Positions 16,559-25,098 of a stretch of DNA of 54,138 bases are shown here, piece after piece. The notes beneath the pieces are model-generated. The model ran no database searches. It had not been told where the DNA came from and saw nothing but the letters and a program-made list of their open reading frames with translations. Source of the stretch: Flavobacterium sp. UBA4098. GTDB lineage: Bacteria; Bacteroidota; Bacteroidia; Flavobacteriales; Flavobacteriaceae. The stretch covers positions 1 to 54,138 of the forward strand of contig DFXW01000026.1 of assembly GCA_002382495.1 (NCBI GenBank). The letters are read 5' to 3'. The position numbers and the translations under genes were made by a program. Position 1 is the stretch's first letter. The number at the start of each line of letters is the position of its first letter.

Positions 16559-17299
16559 TTAGAATTCTAATTTTTTCTTTCTCAATTCGAAGTTTTGTCC
16601 CAAATACACGCGACGAACCATTTCGTCTTCGACTAATTCTTCAGGGATACCAGCTTTTAAAATACCACCTTCAAACATCAAATAGGTTTTGTCTGTAATG
16701 GCTAGTGTTTCTTGAACATTATGATCTGTAATTAAGATACCAATATTTTTATTTTTCAATTGGGCTACAATGCGCTGAATGTCTTCTACCGCAACTGGAT
16801 CGACACCTGCAAAAGGTTCGTCCAATAAGATGAACTTAGGATCAGTGGCCAAACAACGTGCAATTTCGGTACGACGTCTTTCTCCTCCGGACAGCAAATC
16901 GCCTCGGTTGGTACGAATGTGTTCCAAACTAAATTCGGCTATCAAACTTTCCATCTTGGCTTCTTGTTCGGCTTTGGATAAAGAAGTCAATTGTAACACA
17001 CTTAGAATATTATCTTCAATACTTAGTTTTCTAAAAACAGAAGCTTCTTGAGCTAAATATCCAATTCCGGCTTGAGCCCTTTTGTACATCGGATAATCTG
17101 TGATATCCAAATTATCTAAATGAATGCTCCCTGAATTAGGCTTTACCAATCCCACAATCATATAAAAAGAAGTCGTTTTCCCCGCTCCGTTTGGACCTAA
17201 GAGACCTACAATTTCGCCTTGGTTTACTTCCACCGAAATCCCTTTCACGACACTGCGGCCTTTGTAGGTTTTTACCAAATTATCTGCTCTTAATATCAT
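16559..17299 (-). CDS. lptB: LPS export ABC transporter ATP-binding protein
   Basis: A 246-aa ABC ATPase that powers LptFG in moving lipopolysaccharide from the inner membrane to the Lpt bridge. It has Walker A GPNGAGKT at residues 35-42, LAQEASVFRKLSIEDNI in the Q-loop region, signature LLSGGERRRTEIAR and Walker B FILLDEPFAGVDP. The H-loop is ITDHNVQE. The RRTEIAR variant and the close match to the LptB pattern support the call. LptFG are not in the window, which is usual. Confidence 0.95.
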   Translation of the reverse strand: MILRADNLVKTYKGRSVVKGISVEVNQGEIVGLLGPNGAGKTTSFYMIVGLVKPNSGSIHLDNLDITDYPMYKRAQAGIGYLAQEASVFRKLSIEDNILSVLQLTSLSKAEQEAKMESLIAEFSLEHIRTNRGDLLSGGERRRTEIARCLATDPKFILLDEPFAGVDPVAVEDIQRIVAQLKNKNIGILITDHNVQETLAITDKTYLMFEGGILKAGIPEELVEDEMVRRVYLGQNFELRKKKLEF

Positions 17300-17362
17300 T
17301 TCTTTAAGTGTAAATTATTCAATTAGTACATGTAGCAATCGCTTCATGGTTGCATTGATACA

Positions 17363-17710
17363 TTATTGATTATTCTCTAAAGCTTCCCAGAATTCATAAG
17401 CTCTACGCAAATGCGGGACTACAATGGTTCCGCCAACCAAAGTGGCAATCCCCATAGCTTCCATCATTTCTTCTTTGGTCACTCCTTCTTTGTAACTGGT
17501 TTCCAAATGGTATTTCACGCAATCATCACAACGCAAAACGGCAGAGGCCACTAGACCTATAAGTTCTTTGGTCTTTACATCCAAAGCGCCTTCAGCATAG
17601 GCATTGGTATCCAGATTAAAAATACGCTTTACTATTTTATTATTGTCTGCCAATAATTTCTCGTTCATTTTAGAACGGTACTCATTAAATTCTTGAACGA
17701 TATCAGCCAT
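17363..17710 (-). CDS. carboxymuconolactone decarboxylase / AhpD-like protein
   Basis: This 115-aa alpha-helical protein has CDDCVKYHLETSYKEG, the CxxC...H arrangement of AhpD-like proteins. In AhpD the two Cys act in peroxide-related thiol chemistry. The true substrate here is unknown. It overlaps tatC by 8 bp and so belongs to the kdsD-tatC unit. Confidence 0.9.
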   Translation of the reverse strand: MADIVQEFNEYRSKMNEKLLADNNKIVKRIFNLDTNAYAEGALDVKTKELIGLVASAVLRCDDCVKYHLETSYKEGVTKEEMMEAMGIATLVGGTIVVPHLRRAYEFWEALENNQ

Positions 17711-18518
17711 TTGCTTTGTCTTTATTTCGGATTACAATTTTAGAAATCAAAATACTTGCTTCGTAAATTAATAACATTGGAATAGTCACAATAATTTGAC
17801 TCACCACATCTGGAGGAGTCACGATAGCGGCTACAATCAAAATTACAATCACAGCATATTTCCAGTATTTTCGTAAGAAGGTTGGTGTTACCAATCCTAA
17901 TTTGGTTAAAAAGTAAATGATGATAGGCAATTCAAAAAACAATCCACAGGCGATCACACTGGTTTTAAGCATGCCAATATACGAATCCACACTGAATTGA
18001 TTTTTAATCACATCGCTGACCGTAAAGGTCGCGAAAAAGTTAACCGACATGGGTACGATGACAAAATAGCCAAACAAAACTCCCATAAAGAATAGAATGG
18101 ACGACGTAAAGACAAACAGTTTCGCATGCTTTTTTTCTTTTTCGTACAGAGCTGGGCTAATAAATTGCCAGATTTGCCATAAAATAAATGGAAATGCCAA
18201 TATGAAACCGGCGGTGATGCAAGTCCAAACTAGAATGTTGATTTGCCCTTCCATATTCGTATTTTGAATAATGAACGACATATCTGTAACACAAATACTA
18301 TCGGCAAAACCCAGCTGATGGGATAAATCGCAAAATAGTTCGTAGGTTATAAATTCGGCTTTGGTTGGTCCGAAAATGACATCATTAAAAATAAAGTCGC
18401 TTACAAAAAAAGTTATAGTAGCCATAACGAGGATGGCAATCGTACTTTTAACTAATAACCATCTCAGTTCTTCAAGATGGTCCAAAAACGACATTTCGTT
18501 TAAATCTTTCTTCGCCAT
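17703..18518 (-). CDS. tatC: Sec-independent protein translocase TatC
   Basis: This 271-aa protein has six predicted TM helices and the TatC N-terminus MSFLDHLEELRW, which in E. coli contacts the twin-arginine signal. FILWQIWQFISPALYEKEKK is a family hallmark. An extended first periplasmic loop (about residues 45-90) contains two Cys. No tatA gene is visible nearby. Its ATG overlaps the kdsD stop by one base. Confidence 0.95.
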   Translation of the reverse strand: MAKKDLNEMSFLDHLEELRWLLVKSTIAILVMATITFFVSDFIFNDVIFGPTKAEFITYELFCDLSHQLGFADSICVTDMSFIIQNTNMEGQINILVWTCITAGFILAFPFILWQIWQFISPALYEKEKKHAKLFVFTSSILFFMGVLFGYFVIVPMSVNFFATFTVSDVIKNQFSVDSYIGMLKTSVIACGLFFELPIIIYFLTKLGLVTPTFLRKYWKYAVIVILIVAAIVTPPDVVSQIIVTIPMLLIYEASILISKIVIRNKDKANG

Positions 18519-19483
18519 TATATAATTCCCTCTTTTAAAATATCGTGTAAATGCAATACGCCTTTGAATTCTGAATCATCTACCACAATCAGTTGAGTGA
18601 TTTTGAAGTTTTCCATCATGTGAAACGCATCAATAACCATCGCTTCTGAGGTGGTGGTTATTGGGTTTTTAGTCATAATGTCTTGAGCCGTTACTTCAGC
18701 AAAAGAATCTCTTTCGTTCAACATGCGTCGGATATCTCCATCCGTGATAATTCCGATAACTTTATTGTTTTCTACCACTGCGGTTACGCCTAAACGTTTT
18801 TCAGAAATTTCAAAAATTACTTTTTTGATAGGTGCGTCTGGCGCAACAATGGGTTTCAACGAATTCTCTAACATATCTTTGACGCGAAGCAACAGTTTTT
18901 TTCCTAAAGCGCCTCCTGGATGATACACCGCAAAATCTTCCGCTTTGAAATCGCGCATTTCCATCAAACATACGGCTAAGGCATCACCCATCACCAATTG
19001 GGCTGTGGTACTATTGGTTGGTGCCAAATTATTAGGACAAGATTCGCTATCTACTGTAGTGTTTAACACAATATCCGATCCTTGCGCTAAAAACGAACTC
19101 ATGTTTCCAGTAATGGCAATCAAAATATTGTCGAAACGTTTTAATAAAGGAACCAAAACTTTGATTTCAGGACTATTTCCGCTTTTTGAAATACAAATCA
19201 CCACATCTTCTTTTTGCAGCATGCCCAGGTCACCATGAATGGCTTCGGCGGCGTGTAAAAAAAGCGAAGGTGTTCCTGTCGAATTGAAGCTGGCTACCAT
19301 TTTCTGAGCTATGATAGCACTTTTGCCAATTCCAGTCACCACTAATCGTCCTTTGGATTGGTAAATTTTTTCTACCGCTGCTACAAAATTAGCGTCTAGT
19401 AAATCGGCTAGTTTTGAGATGGATAGACTCTCAGAGAGAATCGTTTTTTTGGCACTGGCCAATATATTTGATGTTGTTGTCAA
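18518..19483 (-). CDS. kdsD: KpsF/GutQ family arabinose-5-phosphate isomerase
   Basis: A 321-aa protein with an N-terminal SIS domain (GIGKSAIIAQKMVASFNSTG, AIHGDLGM, CISKSGNSPE) and two C-terminal CBS domains. It should convert ribulose-5-phosphate to arabinose-5-phosphate, the first step to Kdo of lipopolysaccharide. I choose TTG 19483. The longer frame from TTG 19549 would overlap a promoter-like TAAATTTG (minus strand, 19537-19544) and adds 22 residues not expected in this family. The family's usual length of about 320 aa supports the shorter form. Confidence 0.88.
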   Translation of the reverse strand: MTTTSNILASAKKTILSESLSISKLADLLDANFVAAVEKIYQSKGRLVVTGIGKSAIIAQKMVASFNSTGTPSLFLHAAEAIHGDLGMLQKEDVVICISKSGNSPEIKVLVPLLKRFDNILIAITGNMSSFLAQGSDIVLNTTVDSESCPNNLAPTNSTTAQLVMGDALAVCLMEMRDFKAEDFAVYHPGGALGKKLLLRVKDMLENSLKPIVAPDAPIKKVIFEISEKRLGVTAVVENNKVIGIITDGDIRRMLNERDSFAEVTAQDIMTKNPITTTSEAMVIDAFHMMENFKITQLIVVDDSEFKGVLHLHDILKEGII

Positions 19484-19502
19484 AACCGAATAGTTAAATT
19501 TG
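19474..19502 (+). promoter_or_regulatory. recQ promoter (TTG-N18-TAAATTTG)
   Basis: TTG at 19474-19476 and TAAATTTG at 19495-19502, separated by 18 bp, match the Bacteroidota -33/-7 consensus. The leader to ATG 19568 would be about 60 nt. The -33 part overlaps the start of the divergent kdsD gene. Confidence 0.6.
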
Positions 19503-19536
19503 TGTTTGTAAAAGAAAATAGTATCTTTATGTGGTG

Positions 19537-19544
19537 CAAATTTA
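19537..19544 (-). promoter_or_regulatory. kdsD-tatC promoter -7 element
   Basis: TAAATTTG on the minus strand, followed by GCACC, sits 53 bp before TTG 19483. It would drive kdsD-tatC-AhpD-like and perhaps lptB. A -33 TTG is not obvious. Confidence 0.45.
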
Positions 19545-19567
19545 TACAAAATACCACATAGTAAATA

Positions 19568-21763
19568 ATGAATTCAAACGAAATTGATATCCATAAAGAA
19601 TTAAAGAAGTATTTTGGCTTCGGACAATTCAAAGGACTGCAAGAACCTGTAATTAAAAGTATTCTCAATAAAGAAAATACTTTTGTAATTATGCCCACGG
19701 GAGGCGGTAAATCACTTTGTTACCAATTGCCTGCCTTGATTCAAGAAGGTACTGCCATTGTAGTGTCTCCATTAATTGCTTTAATGAAAAATCAAGTCGA
19801 TGCCATTCGAAGTTTGTCTTCTGAAAATGGTATTGCTCATGTGTTGAATTCCTCTTTAACAAAAACCGAAATTACACAGGTTAAAAATGATATTACTGCG
19901 GGTATTACCAAATTGTTGTATGTTGCCCCAGAATCCCTAACAAAAGACGAATACGTTCAATTTCTTCAGTCGGTTAAAGTATCTTTTGTTGCTATAGACG
20001 AAGCCCATTGTATTTCAGAATGGGGTCATGATTTTAGACCGGAATACCGAAATTTACGACATATTATCAAACAATTGGGCGATGTTCCCATTATTGGTTT
20101 GACCGCTACAGCTACACCAAAAGTGCAAGAGGATATCTTGAAAAACTTGGACATGTCAGACGCAACTACTTATAAAGCGTCTTTCAACCGACCTAATTTG
20201 TATTATGAAGTACGTACTAAAACGAAAAATATCGAATCGGATATTATTCGTTTTATCAAACAAAATAAAGGAAAGTCAGGAATTATCTATTGTTTAAGCC
20301 GTAAGAAGGTGGAAGCAATTGCCGAGGTCTTGCAAGTAAACGGTATTAGTGCCGTTCCCTATCATGCCGGTTTGGATGCTAAAACTAGAGCCAAACACCA
20401 AGACATGTTTTTGATGGAAGATGTAGAAGTGGTTGTTGCAACGATTGCTTTTGGTATGGGAATAGACAAGCCGGATGTGCGTTTTGTAATTCATCATGAC
20501 ATTCCAAAATCTTTAGAAAGTTATTACCAAGAAACGGGTCGTGCAGGTCGCGATGGAGGAGAAGGTCATTGTTTGGCGTATTATTCGTACAAAGACGTAG
20601 AGAAATTAGAAAAATTCATGTCGGGCAAACCAGTCGCTGAACAAGAAATTGGATTTGCATTATTACAAGAAGTAGTAGCTTATGCTGAAACTTCAATGTC
20701 GAGACGTAAATTTTTATTGCATTATTTTGGTGAAGAATTCGATAGCGAAACGGGAGAAGGTGCTGACATGGATGACAATGTTCGCAATCCGAAAAACAAA
20801 GTCGAAGCCAAAAACCAAGTCGTGCAATTACTCCAAGTGGTAAGAGATACTAAACATTTATATAAGTCTAAAGAAGTAGTCTTTACTTTGATAGGTCGAG
20901 TGAATGCGGTGATTAAAGCACACAAAACTGATTCACAATCCTTTTTTGGTTGTGGAGCTGATAAGGAAGAGAAATACTGGATGGCTTTGTTACGCCAAGT
21001 TTTGGTGGAAGGCTATTTAGCGAAGGATATAGAAACCTATGGTATCGTAAAAATCACGGATAAAGGATTGGGTTTTATTAAAAATCCAGTTTCCTTCATG
21101 ATGTCGGAAGACCATGAATACAATGAATCTGAAGACGATGCTATTGTAAGTGCAGCTAGTTCTTCTGGGACTGCAGACGAAGCTTTGATGGCCATGTTGC
21201 GCGAACTGCGTAAAAAAGAAGCTAAAACATTAGGTGTACCACCTTTTGTGGTGTTTCAAGACCCATCATTGGAAGATATGGCGTTGAAATATCCTATTTC
21301 TTTGGAAGAATTAACGAATATTCACGGAGTAGGTGAAGGAAAAGCGAAGAAATACGGAGCTCCTTTTGTAGCATTAATTAGCCGTTATGTAGAAGACAAC
21401 GATATCATTCGTCCAGATGATTTGGTGGTGAAATCAACCGGAGTCAATTCGGCGAATAAATTATACATCATTCAAAATATCGATCGAAAATTATCACTAG
21501 ATGATATTGCTTCCGCCAAAGGGATGTCGATGGATGATTTGATTAAGGAAATGGAGCAGATCGTATATTCGGGTACCAAATTGAATATCAAATATTGGAT
21601 TGACGACATGTTAGACGACGATCAGCAAGAAGAAATTCATGAGTACTTTATGGAGTCAGACTCTGACAAAATAGAAGATGCTCTGAAAGAATTTGATGGC
21701 GAATACGATATTGATGAATTGCGTTTGATGCGTATTAAATTCATTAGTGAAGTAGCCAACTAA
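19568..21763 (+). CDS. recQ: ATP-dependent DNA helicase RecQ
   Basis: A 731-aa 3'-5' superfamily-2 helicase for recombination and repair. It has Walker A PTGGGKS at residues 43-49, DEAH at 144-147, TATATPKVQ as motif III and QETGRAGRDG as motif VI. An RQC region, an HRDC domain (about 535-620) and a Bacteroidota-type C-terminal helical extension follow. The zinc-binding cysteines of classical RecQ are absent: the positions corresponding to E. coli C380, C397, C400 and C403 are S378, T395, G398 and M401. The rest of the RQC region is well preserved, so the protein is probably active. Confidence 0.95.
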   Translation: MNSNEIDIHKELKKYFGFGQFKGLQEPVIKSILNKENTFVIMPTGGGKSLCYQLPALIQEGTAIVVSPLIALMKNQVDAIRSLSSENGIAHVLNSSLTKTEITQVKNDITAGITKLLYVAPESLTKDEYVQFLQSVKVSFVAIDEAHCISEWGHDFRPEYRNLRHIIKQLGDVPIIGLTATATPKVQEDILKNLDMSDATTYKASFNRPNLYYEVRTKTKNIESDIIRFIKQNKGKSGIIYCLSRKKVEAIAEVLQVNGISAVPYHAGLDAKTRAKHQDMFLMEDVEVVVATIAFGMGIDKPDVRFVIHHDIPKSLESYYQETGRAGRDGGEGHCLAYYSYKDVEKLEKFMSGKPVAEQEIGFALLQEVVAYAETSMSRRKFLLHYFGEEFDSETGEGADMDDNVRNPKNKVEAKNQVVQLLQVVRDTKHLYKSKEVVFTLIGRVNAVIKAHKTDSQSFFGCGADKEEKYWMALLRQVLVEGYLAKDIETYGIVKITDKGLGFIKNPVSFMMSEDHEYNESEDDAIVSAASSSGTADEALMAMLRELRKKEAKTLGVPPFVVFQDPSLEDMALKYPISLEELTNIHGVGEGKAKKYGAPFVALISRYVEDNDIIRPDDLVVKSTGVNSANKLYIIQNIDRKLSLDDIASAKGMSMDDLIKEMEQIVYSGTKLNIKYWIDDMLDDDQQEEIHEYFMESDSDKIEDALKEFDGEYDIDELRLMRIKFISEVAN

Positions 21764-22003
21764 TTACTCTTGGTACACTTCTCCTCGATGCGGTTTTAAA
21801 GCATCGCGAACAGAAATCATGTAGCCATCAGTCACTACCATATACGCAATAGCATGCATTTCATTCTGTATTTCAAATCCAGTAATATTGAGAGGTAAAT
21901 TTTCTATCGCAATGTATTCTTTAAGATGAATTTCGTGATGTTCGGCCGTTTTTGCTGATGTAGGTCCTCTAAAATCCCAAATTAATTTTATTTTTCTTTC
22001 CAT
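21764..22003 (-). CDS. small conserved-looking hypothetical protein
   Basis: A 79-aa soluble protein that I do not recognise. It contains TAEHHEIHLKEYIAIE, GFEIQNEMHAIAYMVV and a C-terminal SVRDALKPHRGEVYQE. I start at ATG 22003, because TACCTTTG on the minus strand (22022-22029) is a good -7 promoter element within the longer frame starting at 22075. The stop abuts the recQ stop with no spacer. Confidence 0.65.
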   Translation of the reverse strand: MERKIKLIWDFRGPTSAKTAEHHEIHLKEYIAIENLPLNITGFEIQNEMHAIAYMVVTDGYMISVRDALKPHRGEVYQE

Positions 22004-22021
22004 TTTTGTACCATTGAATCG

Positions 22022-22029
22022 CAAAGGTA
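22022..22029 (-). promoter_or_regulatory. promoter -7 element of the 79-aa hypothetical gene
   Basis: TACCTTTG on the minus strand, 18 bp before ATG 22003, matches TAnnTTTG. Confidence 0.45.
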
Positions 22030-22085
22030 CAAACTCTCCTATAAAATGGATGCTATTTTCATAGACCGAATTCACTTCAAAATGT

Positions 22086-22093
22086 TATTTTTG
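22086..22093 (+). promoter_or_regulatory. promoter -7 element of the COG2509-type gene
   Basis: TATTTTTG, 46 bp before ATG 22140, matches TAnnTTTG. Confidence 0.4.
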
Positions 22094-22139
22094 TAAGCTG
22101 TTGTGCCAAAAGGGTGCCACCAATATAAATTACTAATTA

Positions 22140-23702
22140 ATGCCTCAAGTACTTTTACTTCAAGTTAGTCCTGAAATTGCAGCCGATGGCGCTTTGCTAC
22201 AACAGTATTTGTCCAAACAAATAAAGGTTGGAGTAAACGATATTCAACATGTTTCTATTTTGAAACGTTCTATTGATGCGCGTCAAAAAGCGATTAAGAT
22301 CAATTTGAAAGTGGTCATTTATTTGCAAGGGGAATTAATTCAAGAACCAACAATCACGCTTCCGGATTATCCTAATGTAACTAACAAGCAAGAAGTAATT
22401 GTTGTAGGCGCTGGGCCAGCAGGTCTTTTTGCAGCTTTGCAGTTAATTGAATTGGGTTTGCGACCTATTTTGGTCGAACGCGGAAAGGATGTTCGTGGTC
22501 GACGTCGTGATTTAAAAGCCATTAACCGAGATCATATTGTGAATGAGGATTCCAACTATTGTTTTGGCGAAGGTGGGGCAGGAACTTATTCTGATGGAAA
22601 GCTGTATACGCGTTCTAAAAAGCGAGGCGATGTGACTCGAATCCTGGAATTATTAGTTGCTTTTGGAGCTACACCCGATATTTTGGTGGATGCCCATCCG
22701 CATATCGGAACCAATAAACTTCCCCAAATTATTCAGGATATTCGTGAAAAGATTATCGAATGTGGCGGACAGGTTTTATTTGAAACCCGCGTTACTGATA
22801 TTGTGATTAAAAACAATGAAGTTCAAGGCGTAGTCACTCAAAAAGGAGATACAATTTCGGCTAATAAACTTATTTTAGCCACTGGGCATTCGGCTCGTGA
22901 TATATTTGAATTATTGGATCGTAAAAAAGTTTTGATTGAAGCGAAGCCTTTCGCTTTGGGTGTTCGAGCTGAACATCCCCAATCGTTAATTGACAGTATT
23001 CAATACAGTTGCGATTACCGTGGTGACCATTTACCACCCGCTCCGTATTCCATTGTCAAACAAGTTGGAGGTCGTGGGATGTATTCATTTTGTATGTGTC
23101 CCGGAGGTGTTATTGCACCTTGTGCGACCAGTCCGGGCGAAGTGGTAACCAACGGTTGGTCACCTTCCAAAAGAGATCAGGCAACGGCCAATTCGGGAAT
23201 TGTCATCGAATTGAAGTTGGAAGATTTCAAACCTTTTGAAAAGTTTGGTCCTTTGGCTGGAATGGAATTTCAAAAGAATATTGAGCAAAAAGCCTGGCAT
23301 TTGGCAGGAGAGACGCAACGGGTTCCTGCACAACGAATGGCTGATTTTACTCAAAATAAAGTATCCTCAAGTATACCGGCAACCTCTTATGTACCGGGAA
23401 CGACATCGGTTGAAATGGGGCAGGTATTTCCTGGATTTTTAAGTCAGATTCTACGTGAAGGATTTACCGAGTTTGGTAAATCGATGAAAGGATATTTGAC
23501 TAACGAAGCCATTTTGCACGCACCAGAATCGCGTACTTCGTCGCCAGTAAGAATTCCAAGAGATGGGATTAGTTTGGAGCATTTGCAAATCAAAGGGTTG
23601 TATCCTTGTGGGGAAGGAGCAGGCTATGCAGGCGGTATTATTTCTGCCGCTATTGATGGTGAAAAATGTGCTTTAAAAATTGCAGAGAGTCTGAATTTAT
23701 AA
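22140..23702 (+). CDS. FAD-dependent oxidoreductase, COG2509 type
   Basis: This 520-aa flavoprotein has an N-terminal domain of about 80 aa, then the dinucleotide-binding VVGAGPAGLFAALQL at about residues 90-104. NYCFGEGGAGTYSDGKLYTR follows, then a second nucleotide-binding segment (ILATGHSARDIFELL). GLYPCGEGAGYAGGIISAA contacts FAD near the C-terminus. The family is listed as uncharacterised FAD-dependent dehydrogenases; no substrate is known to me. It ends 11 bp from the convergent M20 gene. Confidence 0.88.
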   Translation: MPQVLLLQVSPEIAADGALLQQYLSKQIKVGVNDIQHVSILKRSIDARQKAIKINLKVVIYLQGELIQEPTITLPDYPNVTNKQEVIVVGAGPAGLFAALQLIELGLRPILVERGKDVRGRRRDLKAINRDHIVNEDSNYCFGEGGAGTYSDGKLYTRSKKRGDVTRILELLVAFGATPDILVDAHPHIGTNKLPQIIQDIREKIIECGGQVLFETRVTDIVIKNNEVQGVVTQKGDTISANKLILATGHSARDIFELLDRKKVLIEAKPFALGVRAEHPQSLIDSIQYSCDYRGDHLPPAPYSIVKQVGGRGMYSFCMCPGGVIAPCATSPGEVVTNGWSPSKRDQATANSGIVIELKLEDFKPFEKFGPLAGMEFQKNIEQKAWHLAGETQRVPAQRMADFTQNKVSSSIPATSYVPGTTSVEMGQVFPGFLSQILREGFTEFGKSMKGYLTNEAILHAPESRTSSPVRIPRDGISLEHLQIKGLYPCGEGAGYAGGIISAAIDGEKCALKIAESLNL

Positions 23703-23713
23703 ACTGCTTTGTT

Positions 23714-25015
23714 TTACTTTGTAAAAGTATTCATATAATCAACAGTAAGATTGGTCATAGCTTTCATACCAAGAACAAATCCGCTTTCGTCTATATAAAA
23801 ATCAGGCGTGTGATGCGAAGGCATTTCATCTGATTTTTTTCCTTTTGGCATCCCGCCTAGGAAAAAGAATAGTCCGGGAATTTTAGCTTGGTAAAAAGAA
23901 AAATCTTCAGCACCGGTTACAGCTTCTGTTAAAATTACATTTTCTTTTCCGGCAGCATTTTCCAAAGTAGGCAGCATTTTTTCAGTTAGCTGCGGGTCGT
24001 TGTAAGTAATCAATGTTTTTTTAGTGATATCCACTTCTGCAGTTGCGCCAGCACTTTCAGCAATGTTTGTTGCAATTTGTTTTACTCTGGAATGAATATA
24101 ATCTTGTGCCTTTTTATCAAGAGTTCGGATGGTACCGCTCATATTTAATTCTTCAGGAATAATATTGCTTCGGATACCAGCATTAACTTGGCCTACACTA
24201 ACTACAGCTGCATTTTCAGTGAGCGCCATATTTCTACTCACAATGGTTTGCAATCCTAAAATAATTTGCGATGAAGTGACAATGGGGTCAATTCCTTGCC
24301 AAGGTGTAGCGCCATGAGATTGTTTACCGCTTACTTTAATTTTAAACCAATCAGACGAAGCCATGGTTCCCTTTGGGCGGTATTTTAGTTTACCAACTTC
24401 AGTTTGTGCATTGATATGAAGTCCAAAAATGACATCCACTTTTGGATTTTCTAATACTCCTTCTTTTACCATAAGTTCAGCTCCACCTTCTTCTCCTTCA
24501 GGTGCGCCTTCTTCGGCAGGTTGGAAGATAAATTTGACAGTACCTTTAATCTCTTTTCGCAATTCAGATAGAATGGTTGCGGTTCCCATTAACATAGCTA
24601 CGTGGGTATCATGACCACAAGCATGCATAACAGCTACTTTTTGATTGTTGTATTCTCCTTCGGCTTTGGAAGCAAATGGAAGGTTTACTCGTTCTTTAAC
24701 GGGAAGGGCATCCATGTCTGCACGAAGTGCAACAACGGGTCCTGGTTTTCCGCCTTTTAATATCCCAACAACACCTGTTTTTGCAACACCCGTTTGGACT
24801 TGAATACCAATACTTTTAAGATAGGTGGCAATTTTTTCAGCTGTTTTAAATTCGCTATTTCCTAATTCTGGATTTTGATGAAAGTCACGTCTCCATTGAA
24901 TTACTTGATTTTCTAGAGCTGCAGCTTTTTGAGCAATTTTCGTTTTAAGAACGGTATTTTGAGCTTGAACAATTGAAGTTAGGGTAAGTGCAATACAGAA
25001 TATTAGTTTTTTCAT
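23714..25015 (-). CDS. secreted M20 family amidohydrolase / carboxypeptidase
   Basis: This 433-aa enzyme has a signal peptide (MKKLIFCIALTLTSIVQAQ). Metal-binding motifs of the M20D group are HACGHDTHVAMLMG, PAEEGAPEGEEGG and GLHINAQ, followed by a dimerisation domain starting near SGKQSHGATPW. TGAEDFSFY gives the late metal-binding segment. It probably hydrolyses N-acyl amino acids or small peptides in the periplasm. It has its own -7 element at 25045-25052. Confidence 0.92.
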   Translation of the reverse strand: MKKLIFCIALTLTSIVQAQNTVLKTKIAQKAAALENQVIQWRRDFHQNPELGNSEFKTAEKIATYLKSIGIQVQTGVAKTGVVGILKGGKPGPVVALRADMDALPVKERVNLPFASKAEGEYNNQKVAVMHACGHDTHVAMLMGTATILSELRKEIKGTVKFIFQPAEEGAPEGEEGGAELMVKEGVLENPKVDVIFGLHINAQTEVGKLKYRPKGTMASSDWFKIKVSGKQSHGATPWQGIDPIVTSSQIILGLQTIVSRNMALTENAAVVSVGQVNAGIRSNIIPEELNMSGTIRTLDKKAQDYIHSRVKQIATNIAESAGATAEVDITKKTLITYNDPQLTEKMLPTLENAAGKENVILTEAVTGAEDFSFYQAKIPGLFFFLGGMPKGKKSDEMPSHHTPDFYIDESGFVLGMKAMTNLTVDYMNTFTK

Positions 25016-25044
25016 TTGGTGCTTATTTTAAAAAGTGTAAAAAC

Positions 25045-25052
25045 CAAATATA
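25045..25052 (-). promoter_or_regulatory. promoter -7 element of the M20 amidohydrolase gene
   Basis: TATATTTG on the minus strand, 29 bp before ATG 25015, matches TAnnTTTG. Confidence 0.5.
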
Positions 25053-25098
25053 CAAAAACTATCGGCACTTTTACCTTGACAAAAATTAGGTTAGTGGA

